Positions 1-9,400 of a DNA stretch of 60,000 nucleotides are shown here, one piece after another. The stretch is from Membranipora membranacea (Eukaryota; Bryozoa; Gymnolaemata; Cheilostomatida; Membraniporidae). The stretch covers positions 18,948,283-19,008,282 of the forward strand of contig OU612066.1 of assembly GCA_914767715.1 (NCBI GenBank). Reading direction: 5' to 3'. Positions within the stretch are counted from its first letter, which is position 1; each line of letters starts with the position of its first letter. Both the position numbers and the translations under genes were made by a program. The notes under the pieces were generated by a model. The model saw nothing but the letters and a program-made list of their open reading frames with translations, searched no databases and was not told where the DNA came from.

Positions 1-306
1 TGTACTGTAAAACGAAATCAAATGGTGGAAATCTTCTCCTCCCATATTAATTTTATGTATATTGATGGGGATAGCTTGTATTATTTTGATTGCTCTTACT
101 GTATCAGGTCAGTAAGTGATTGCTGAATATGAAATGATTACCATACGATTATGAAATGGGTTTTGCCGTTGCCAATGAGGTTTATTTTTTTAAGATTTAT
201 TAAAGAAAAGGGATTTTTGTTTAGATTTCTAGGAGAGTACCTGCCGTCTCCCCTAGAACTATTGTGCAGTCGAGACATATGTTCATCTCTGCTGCATAGA
301 TAGGGC

Positions 307-350
307 TAGCCTGTCTTGACAAGCTTAGTTCGGTTAGTCAAGACAGGCTA
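307..350. mobile_element. Micro-palindromic insertion, TAGCCTGTC family (44 bp, 9-bp duplication)
   Basis: The ends are TAGCCTGTCTTGAC (307-320) and its exact reverse complement (337-350). Flanks are AGATAGGGC (298-306) and AAATAGGGC (351-359), 8 of 9 matching and directly adjacent. The Rep2 copy at 29192-29240 has the corresponding site with a single GCCCTAT and no insert, so this is a true insertion with a target duplication. Confidence 0.85.
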
Positions 351-385
351 AAATAGGGCCTGAATTAATTCACTTAGATTGAGTA

Positions 386-722
386 GTTGACATTCAATTG
401 TCACTATGACGCAGCCTGCCATCCATCTTAAGTTAGTCCTGTCAACATAAATATATTACATTAAAATACAAAGCCGTGCACTCGCAAGTACCCAACAACA
501 TGCTCATCACTACTCATAACTGTCCAATTGACCATCTGTAATATTCCACACCAGTTATTTAGCTATATTTTTATTTTTAATACCGCATGTTATACGGTCA
601 TTCATAATATGCCTGCAAACAGACAAACTAACTTGCATTCAACATTATGCCTGCAAATTATAGGCAATTTTATTTTTCTTTGATTAATTAAACTCGAAAA
701 AAGATTTAACTGACACCCACAC
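386..722 (+). repeat. Rep1 fragment inserted in Rep2
   Basis: Strongly similar to the 3' part of the fuller Rep1 copy at 21725-22580 (from the CATTCAATTGTCAC word to the GATTTAACT end). It is flanked by TTGAGTA at 379-385 and 723-729, a perfect 7-bp duplication. A 5'-truncated body with a constant 3' end is what retroposition would leave, but no coding sequence was seen and the class is open. Confidence 0.7.
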
Positions 723-1861
723 TTGAGTACCTGAATTGGAAAAAATTAGGGAAACCCGTAATTTGGAAATATTTGGGCCTAAATATAACACTGGCTTTGC
801 CATCTCATAACCTTGAACACTTGATAACAAGGCTTTGATAATGGGATTTTTTTGTTATTTTGAGATTTTCTCCGTAACCATATTGGATAGGATAACTCCC
901 ATACCAATGAGTAGACAAGCAGTGCAGCCAGCTTTCCCACTTTTCATAATAGCACAATTTCCAAATAACTTATTGTTCAAAGTATTAGGGCCCCCTAACA
1001 GGCGCCCCTATGGATTTATCAAAACAGCTCACTTCCGGCAGATATGAAACATGATTTCTAATAGTTTCCATCATATTCAACTGATAGAATGATGTTCTTT
1101 ATTGTCACATTGGGAATACTGTACTGAGAGCAAAGAGTTAGATGACAGGTATGTTTTGATCAATAGACGAATGAGACATAATCCTGTGTTTTGTTGATCC
1201 AACTTGCTGTGCTAAAAATGTATTGTATGTAGTTGGTAGTTCGCAAAGTTGAGAGTAGGAAAGTGTGTACAGATATTCATTTAGTTAGAACTACACCAGC
1301 ACTAGGCAGTGACAGTGAGTGTGTCACTGAGTGTGAGAGTCTGCTACAAAACCCAGGTTTCTTCCCTCCCCCTCCCCCACCTGGTTTTGTGAGAGTAGCA
1401 GAATTGCAAAGCACATGCACTGTAGCAATATCATAATGTATTATTACTAGTAGCCAGATCATAACCAACACATTGGTTGGCTAGTGCGCCCCTGGGTGGA
1501 CTTGCATGTCAATGTACAGTTTCAGCAACCCAAAAGGAGGAGAGATACACAATATGGCCCTGGGGTTTACATGGTCGTATAGTACTTAGTAATCAGGTAC
1601 TACTTGTTCTTCCAACACCCCTGGCCTACATGACATAGGACCTATATATTTTCGGTAGGCCTTTATGTGTCTTGTTGCATCAGAGTGGTGCAAATCAAAA
1701 AGAATACTGGCAGGCAGTGACCCGGCCTGTATCCAATGGGTTTTTAAGTGGTGAGGCCCAAAGGTATTTGGATTCTGGCTAGCTCTTAAACCACTACCGT
1801 CATGCACTCAATGCAAGACAACCGATTTGGCTCTAGAGTTGTGCTATCATATTAAATTACT

Positions 1862-1871
1862 TGCGCATGCG
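1862..1871. promoter_or_regulatory. NRF1-type promoter site upstream of ARFRP1
   Basis: TGCGCATGCG matches the palindromic NRF1 consensus in nine to ten positions. It lies about 230 bases before the ARFRP1 start, where such sites are common in housekeeping gene promoters of animals. The assignment rests on the motif alone. Confidence 0.4.
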
Positions 1872-2099
1872 TCCTATCCTCATCAAACGCATTAAGTCAA
1901 CCAAAGTCATCTCGATAACGTATGAGATACTCTCTCTGCTGAGTTTTATCAAAGACCCTCTGCCTTACCCAAATCTTTGTTTTGTTGCATGAAACAGTAG
2001 GCCAACGAATTCGATAGCATCAAACCTCGAGAAATACCAGGTTACGATTCATGTGTTATTTTAGGTTTGATATAGATTGTTCTGCCGGTTAGCACCATC

Positions 2100-5000
2100 A
2101 TGTATACTTTGCTTAGTGGACTATACAGACATATCACACAGAAAGATCAATACTACATTCTCATTCTTGGGCTTGACAATGCAGGAAAAACTACCTATTT
2201 GGAACAAACACAGACTAGGTTCAACAACAACTACAAGCCTACTAATTTAGCAAGAATAACCACAACTGTTGGACTGAACATAGGTAAAATAGATATTGGC
2301 AAGATGAGATTTAACTTTTGGGATCTCGGAGGACAAGAGGAACTACAACTCTTGTGGGATAAATATTATGCTGAATGTCATGCTGTGGTATATATGATAG
2401 ACTCGGCAGAAACCTCAAGGTGAGTGTATGCATTAATCTTCACCAGCTTATATATAGATTTCAGGGGACTGCTCAGAAAATAATCCCTTTAAAAATTCTG
2501 TAAACTATAACCACTATGTACTAAAAGGCATGATAATTTGTAATTAGGATCATCTATCAAGTCATTGTACATGATGAAGTTGTAATTATAGATTTGATAT
2601 TGCACCCTATACTTTAACCAAGGAGTTGCTGACTGCTGTTGGTCCTTGCTTTAACAAAAACATACCTGCTTGTATAGTATGAGCATTCATTCAAAACCAT
2701 TCCGAATGCCAATCACGTTAAAGTTGAAACAGAGCACTTGATATGATTGATATTCTATGGGGAGCTCTGAGCATAGCTAATTTGGAGAAGAAGAAGAAGT
2801 AATACTGTTTGGTTTGATGAATTTTGCATGATTTGGTTGAGACAAAATAGGGATGTATAGCCTTGTCACCCGTGGCTGCAAGACCAGGCTAAGGGATGTA
2901 GGATTCTAGTGGTTCTCAAATTTTCTATAGAAAGTTGCCGTGAAAAGCCAAGTCTGTTGAATGCCCAGCTTTATCAAAAGTAACATTTGACTAGTCTACT
3001 ACTGATTAATATCATGTAAAACTTGGGCGTTACTTCAAGGGATAATATTTGCTTCTGATTCCGTTTGACAGTCAATGAAGCACTAAAAAATGCATATTTG
3101 TACGAGAACTCTTATTTTGTAAAGCAAAAACCCTTGTTCTGCTGAAATATACATTCATAATTGAGATTTTGCATCTCTAACAACAGAAAAGACAACTGGA
3201 AAAATCTCCTTTGAACTGAAATAAGCAGATTTTTCTGCAGTTTTGTGCTCCTGCCTCAAAGTTCGGAGTGGACCAAAGGGGTTGGTTGGAGTTGAATTCC
3301 GGATATTTGACCTCGAATCCAACCACAGATCGGATATGTGATAGGCCAAATCCGAGATGATTTTAAAAAAAATTTTCTCTTAGATAGTACATACCTTGCC
3401 TACAGCATATTGAGAGAATGCACATTGAGCTCATAGGTTCAATTTCAAATGTTTATTTGAGCAGAACAAGGGTTTGTACATTACAAGACCCCTTGTCCTT
3501 GTTTGAATGTATATAAAATTTTCAGCCCTTAATTGGCTAAGTTTCTAACATAGTCCATTTTATGATATCTTATGTGAAGAGTGTCATTGTGTGTCCCTGC
3601 TACCTTGATTGGTTGTTAGATTGGATACAACTATAGACTTTTATAGAGATAGAATTTTATTATTAAATCTATCGTTACTATTATGTGGAAGTATCAAGTT
3701 TTTCACTACCACGAGTTCTCCGACCATGTTATGAGAGAGCACAACTCCCCTTCTGAATGAAGGAAGCTTGAGAGAGGGGTGTTAACAGGGAGGGTGGTAC
3801 AGCCCTCCCTGGTATCAATATGTGCTGTTCATTCGACGGTTTTACATAACACCAAAAGGATGAATGGCACAAATCAACACTACTCTCCAGAGCTCTGTCA
3901 AGTCGGTCAAACGTACACCAAGATGCGACTTATAACGTTTAACTACTCCACTCATGGATGACTTAACCCAGCACCATAGAGTAGGGGATAACTCTATGCC
4001 CAGCACTGGTTCTCCAGATATGATGAAAATCCCTTCTAACTTCATTTTATCATTTTGCAGTTTTCTTATCATTGACAAAATACAAGCTATTGGTTCCACT
4101 TATGGCCTACTTATAGCACCATGATTTAAACAAGCAATCTTTTTATGACATGCCTAACAATTCTGTAACATTTGGCAATCGTGTCCATGTTCCTCAAAAT
4201 TAAACATCAAGTTCAGCGCATTATAATAAGGGCTGAAGATGTTGAAGTATGTAGCCTCTCCCTCTTGATCAATACTCAGTAATCTTCACTGTCCTCAAGA
4301 TGAGGAAATTCCTGAAATTAGATTTTTTGAAAATAGAAGAATATGTTGCAGTGTCTAAACAGTGAAAACCAGATATACCACAATAAACTTGGGTTGTTCT
4401 TCCAAAAGTGGTTAGCTTGTATTATTAATCTATCTCCATCTTTTACATATGAGACTTGAAATACTGACCTTCTTTTTCATGCATTTCGAAGGCTGCTTAG
4501 ATGGAATTTAGTTTTGGACTTTCGACTGATAAAAAGTTAAAGTCAGGGGTACCAAAAGTACTTTCATTGTCAACAACTCAATTGGCTTGTTACATTTTGC
4601 TATTAATATTATAGTAAAAAATATATTTTCCATACAAGCCAAATTTTCAGCTAGCTTAGTTTGTTGTATACATAAGGCTATATCTGAGTTTGGTATTGAA
4701 ATATTGAGCTATTTTTCATGTATTTGATAGGGTGTCTGATGAATTTCATTTGAGATTTTCCTGTGAAAAGATCCTTAAAACAAAGGCTTTTCTTGTGTGG
4801 ACATAGAGGATCTGAACTCTAGATCAATGTCTATTCTAGGTGAAGCACATACTCTCAGCTTTAGGACACCATTTTATATGTGCATCGTATAGTGAAGGTC
4901 TTCATGTTTTACTATCGGATAGCACCAAATTGTAGTTCACAATATATGTATTTTATATATATGACTGCTGATTCGTTTGAAGGGAACATTATTTCATAGA

Positions 5001-5325
5001 TATTCCTGTCACTCCGATATTTTTATTTTCTATTTGTAGGTTCCAGGAATCGTTAGAATCGTTTAACAAAATGATAGTCAATGAGCATTTGAACGGTGTA
5101 CCTCTTCTTGTGATAGCTAACAAACAGGACTTAGAAGAAAGTGTACACATACCTGATATAAAAGCTGTGTTTAACACAAGTGCACAGAAAATTGGGCAAA
5201 GAGACTGCAGTGTAATGGCGGCTAGTGCCCTGAAAGGTGATGGTATTGATGAGGGAATTGAATGGCTAGTTAAATGTGTTGCTAGGAATAAGGAGAGGCG
5301 TCCACCAACTGAACCTGATTTGTGA
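2100..5325 (+). CDS. ARFRP1: ADP-ribosylation factor-related protein 1 (Golgi small GTPase)
   Basis: Two coding exons, 2100-2419 and 5040-5325, join in phase 2 (GTGAGT donor, TATTTGTAG acceptor) to give 201 residues, exactly the length of the human protein. Visible motifs are the P-loop GLDNAGKT (24-31), WDLGGQE (74-80, with the catalytic Gln79), NKQD (134-137) and SAL (169-171). Unlike most Arfs there is no Gly2 for myristoylation; the Met-Tyr start agrees with the family, in which N-terminal acetylation directs membrane binding. The family acts at the trans-Golgi, upstream of ARL1 and golgin recruitment. The 2.6-kb intron carries three micro-palindromic insertions. AATAAA signals lie at 5799 and 5920. 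No disabling change is seen. Confidence 0.97.
2619..2648. mobile_element. Micro-palindromic insertion, CAAGGAGT family (30 bp)
   Basis: Begins CAAGGAGT and ends GGTCCTTG. It is flanked by CTTTAAC at 2612-2618 and 2649-2655, a perfect 7-bp direct duplication. It lies in the ARFRP1 intron. Confidence 0.85.
2858..2891. mobile_element. Micro-palindromic insertion, TAGCCTGTC family (34 bp)
   Basis: Ends TAGCCTTG and CCAGGCTA, the same length and ends as 41896-41929. It is flanked by AGGGATGTA at 2849-2857 and 2892-2900, a perfect 9-bp duplication. The interior is diverged, but the target duplication is intact. Confidence 0.85.
3786..3811. mobile_element. Micro-palindromic insertion, CAGGGAGGG family (26 bp)
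   Basis: CAGGGAGGGTGG is followed by its near reverse complement ending CCCTCCCTG. Flanks GTGTTAA (3779-3785) and GTATCAA (3812-3818) match at 5 of 7 positions in register, so this copy is older or less certain. Confidence 0.6.
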
Positions 5326-6013
5326 CAGTAAATATTGTGCAGGGTTTAGGTCCCACAGTGCAAGACCAATTCTTATATATTTTTAAACTGTCATGCCAAT
5401 GTTTATGATAGATAGATGCTAAAGTATTATTGAGGAATCCTGTAAAAGCAACCAATATATATATTTAATGATTCTTGCTCCGTGTCAAATGTCAATGTTG
5501 AATTGGCGCATGACTATCAGAGCGCTTCTGATGAAAATGAAAGATGCAAACTAGCGATTGCCATATAATGCAGTTGAGCCTGTCACCAACCAAAATTCGA
5601 GGGTTGTCCTCAATCCTTATTGATTCACTAAAGTGGCAGGCTTGTAGCTAAATCTCATCGAAGACTTGCTGGCATCTAGCCTTTGTTAGCATGCATATTT
5701 AAAAACCATTCAGTATGAAATCTTGTAACAGCTGTATTTATATCATGACACCAGGGAAATATTTCTGCAACCATGAATACTAGCTATCATTCATAACAAA
5801 TAAACTCTCCTATATACTCTAGAAAAGTGAAGTGTTCGCACAGGCCTGAAATCTGATATTTATTGCCAGCTAACACTATCACTCAACTTCACAACCCAAT
5901 GTAAACTCCCACCATAGCTAATAAAAGTTTGTGCTAGCCAACATTGAGTCTCCCGAACTTCCTGTGCAGTTTATCAATTACAATTAATGCCAAACGATAA
6001 CAATCACTTGATC

Positions 6014-6035
6014 CAAGGAGTAAAAGTACTCCTTG
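6014..6035. mobile_element. Micro-palindromic insertion, CAAGGAGT family (22 bp)
   Basis: An almost perfect palindrome of CAAGGAGTA and TACTCCTTG ends with a four-base centre. It is flanked by CTTGATC at 6007-6013 and 6036-6042, a perfect 7-bp duplication. Hardly any sequence remains besides the inverted ends. Confidence 0.9.
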
Positions 6036-6186
6036 CTTGATCGCTCAAAATCCATGCTGTGAGCGATTTCAGATTGAGATTCCCTCCCCCAGCCACGATT
6101 GATTAGAGAGTGAATATGGCTGTTTCTTTGTCAAACTAAACATAACTGACCAGGGAGTTTGTCCCATCCTTCCTGCCCCTTGCTAG

Positions 6187-6204
6187 CAGCTCCCACCCTC
6201 CCTG
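6187..6204. mobile_element. Possible reduced CAGGGAGGG-family insertion (18 bp)
   Basis: The element carries one full end (CCCACCCTCCCTG) and a short opposite end (CAG). Flanks TTGCTAG (6180-6186) and TTGCTAT (6205-6211) match at 6 of 7 positions. A separate CAGGGAG end lies just left at 6151. Confidence 0.45.
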
Positions 6205-6484
6205 TTGCTATCAGTGATGATTGTTGATAATACAAGTTATCTTCTCTTGGTGCCAAATGAAAACTTATGTGACCAATCACAAACCTAGCTTGTGTGCTGC
6301 AAAGTATCATAGCTTTGTGGCTGGATCCGAGAGCCACCCATAATTATTAGCTGCACAGGATACACGTCTGCATCACTCAAAGTCACATTCTAGACTGGAA
6401 GAAACTTACTTCTTCATTTACTGAGATTTGGATGTTCGAGTGAACTAAACCACCCAAGTAGATTGATTAATTGAAGATGCAATC

Positions 6485-9400
6485 ATGAAAAACTCTACTC
6501 AAACACAGGGTGTTAATGGATTTTCTTGTAAAGTAAGACTTTTCAGAGATGAAGAGGCCATAGATGTGAAGTTTCAGGTATGTATGTTTGTAGTGTATAA
6601 ATTATAATTTAATATATTTATAATGAATAATAATATTTATAATGATAATCTTATGTTTGTTACTCTTACCAAGGAGTGTCTCTAACTCCTTGCGTCTTAC
6701 CAAGCTCTTACTTGCTATAGATATAGATAGGTTGTTTTGTCCGTATGCATAATCTATTAAATTAACCAGTTTGTATGTGTGTATGAGTTCAGGAAGAATG
6801 GAATTCCATTCTCCCTGGTGAGTTTTGGAAGAAAGTTATCGTAGCCATGCATGCATGTCTACTCAAGGAGTATTTTACTCCTTGGTCTATGTATTATATG
6901 TATGTTATGCATTGTTATTGTATGATTATCATGATTGATAGTTAGTAGAAGCAATGAACTAGTTTATTGGTAGTTCATCATTCAATTCATTGGTAGTTCA
7001 TTGGTAGAAGGTTACATTCTAGTTAGAGGAAAGTTAGTTCAAGGATTTAGAGGGAACTCCTTGCTGGTTAGTTCAAAGAATATACTTCTCGCTAAGACCA
7101 TTAGATAGAACTACCTCATTTATCTTTTACTCCATTGATGGTTGAACCATGGAGTAAACTCTTTGGTAGAACAAACAAACTTCAAATTTAAGACAGTAAA
7201 ATATGTCATAGTACTCATATGTCTGTGAATCCTGAATCCAGTGTTTTGTCATATTACTCGCTGCCATAAGAAATAAATCAAGTCACGTTGAATTTGTTGC
7301 CCTCCATTTATTATTTGTCAGTCTATCCGGAACTTTGCTTTTGCTGAATACTGTAGGCCTATACTAGAACTCTGGATACACGGGCAACTCATCTGACCCC
7401 AGATTTACATAATAACCAGCCTATTTCATTCATTCATTCATAATATGTAAATATAACTAGAATATAACTATTACTAAATATTGTAGCCCTATTGTACAGT
7501 CAATCATCAACAGTCTGTGTTCAACTTGTAGGGATCAGTGTTTTCATGATTGTTTGTTAGCCAGTTAGGGAAAATAAATCAGTGCGGTAATTGCCTATGC
7601 CTATGTGTAACTTAGACGTTTTGCGATTCTCATCTGGTTTGTAGAAGCAAGTAACTGGAGAGTGGCTATTGGACTATGTGTGTAAAGAGCTGAATATCGT
7701 CGAAAAATATTATTTTGGACTTCGTTTCACTGATAATTTACAGCGCAGGGTAAGTCATATTTGTTTACATAATACACTTCGCTAGTCCCTTATGCATTAT
7801 TGAGTAGGAAGGCGATGAATAATGACATCATTTAAAGAGAGAGTTAGTTATTAGTTTGCCAGTCGGAGTCCTTATTGTTTAACAGCCATTGCATGTTTTA
7901 TCTGAGATTAAGAACTTGGCTGATTATTGAATAGGTTCTAACCTCAGATGTGTAAGTTGTGATAGGCTATGGTAACGATTTAAGTGCATCTTTCAATGTA
8001 TAAATGCAAGGTCGCTAAACTCCTTACATTTTTTCATATTGTAGCAATGGCTAGATTTGACAAAACCCCTGCTGAAACAAGTTAAAGGTAAGCTGACGTA
8101 GTAGCCTAATCAGAACAAACTGCAAAATCGATAGCCTAATCCCTAAACTATCTTTAGTCTAGTCAATGTTTCTTTAATTTCTTTATTCACTCAAGCCACA
8201 GTTTTAGTTAGACAGTTACAGCAACCATTTGCACTTGAAACTTAATTAACTTAATGATTTTGGAAACTATAACCAAGGAGTATTCCTCCTTGCTATAACA
8301 TAGCCAGTTAAACTGCTCACCCTCCTTCTATGTGTGTAGTTTATCATCACTAGCATTGATATTATATGAAATTTTTTAGACCCAATGCGAGAGTCAATAT
8401 GTTTTCGAGTGCGTTACTATCCTGCTTCACCAGAAACCATCAAAGAAGAGCTAACTAGGTAAGTATCAGATAGCCATCAAACATAATTGAACTTTCAATG
8501 AAATATTTCAGACAAGGACCTGAAGTATGTCGCTTGTTTACAAATAATCCCGAGTAGGATTATCGGACACTATAGTCTCTGGGATCATGAAATGCGGTCA
8601 TATTAATACCCATTGCTGGAGGGTGAAAGCTGAGGGTAGATACCAGTGTTAAGTATCGTGTAAGTAGTCATATAACTAAAAACCTGAACATGAAATATTT
8701 AAATTAAGTTCTGGTAGGCTACATAAAAAAACGTAGCGTTAAATATAAATTCGACTTTTCAATATGCAACACATAAATGTGCTTACAGATATTAAGGATA
8801 GTTATTCAGTCTGGTATTGCCATTCTCTATTAATTACCCACTAGCACAACAAATAAAACACTATCTATCTTACTATCTATCTATCTCACTATCTATCTAT
8901 CTATCCTTATACTATCCTTATCCTTGTTATTCTTGAGACTATCTTATTTATCACACAAATATAACTCTTATCTGTGAATACTGCTATTTGTGCAGCTTTT
9001 TTTTAACCTACCCCAGCCCCACTAACTTCACTGATACATCTACCTTAACTCTTATGCATGACTATTTGGGAAAAGCATTTTTAAATAAACTCCCCATTTT
9101 CAAGCTGGTAATTTTCATTCATACATGGAGCAATCGTGGTGCGCTGATTAGATACTTACTCTTGAGATACATTGTCCTGAGCACCAACTGAGCGGTTAAT
9201 TAAAATGAGAGAACATTGTGACATTCTGAACTCTCTTAACCATTACAATTAAATATGTGTGAATATTTACCAGTTAGATTTAAAACGCAGTTGATAATTC
9301 CATAGTTGTATTATATACAATAGCCCAGTGGGTTCTCTGTGAGAATTTAGGACAGCTCTTTGACTTACGCTTCGATCTCCTCCCCCACAGCTTTTCTCTT

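Larger units (their letters stand above)
270..850 (-). repeat. Dispersed repeat Rep2, copy 1 (interrupted)
   Basis: The reverse complement of 720-822 aligns closely with 29091-29190 (shared words such as TTTAGGCCCAAATATTTCCA), and the reverse complement of about 271-306 and 351-376 aligns with 29190-29240. Two insertions split this copy: Rep1 at 386-722 and the micro-palindrome at 307-350. The outer limits are approximate. The family is not recognised. Confidence 0.7.
1..2099. other. Non-coding region upstream of ARFRP1, rich in repeats
   Basis: No convincing coding exon was seen on either strand. The left part (about 270-850) is an inverted copy of a dispersed repeat found again near 29060-29245. 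It is interrupted by a 44-bp palindromic insertion and by a Rep1 fragment, both listed separately. The stretch 1100-1850 holds short open frames only, without similarity I recognise. The last 240 bases are the likely ARFRP1 promoter and leader and contain an NRF1-type site. Confidence 0.6.
5326..6484. other. Intergenic region between ARFRP1 and the FERM gene
   Basis: It holds the ARFRP1 3' untranslated region with candidate AATAAA signals at 5799-5804 and 5920-5925, two micro-palindromic insertions (6014-6035 and 6187-6204), and presumably the promoter of the FERM gene. No further gene is seen. Confidence 0.6.

Noticed and set aside
1277-1471. Small gene with a polyglycine/polyproline run
   Set aside because: Overlapping frames on both strands arise from one CCCCTCCCCC stretch; no other coding signal.
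6151-6175. Separate CAGGGAG...TTCCTG insertion
   Set aside because: No matching 7-bp flanks; kept only as a partial end next to 6187-6204.
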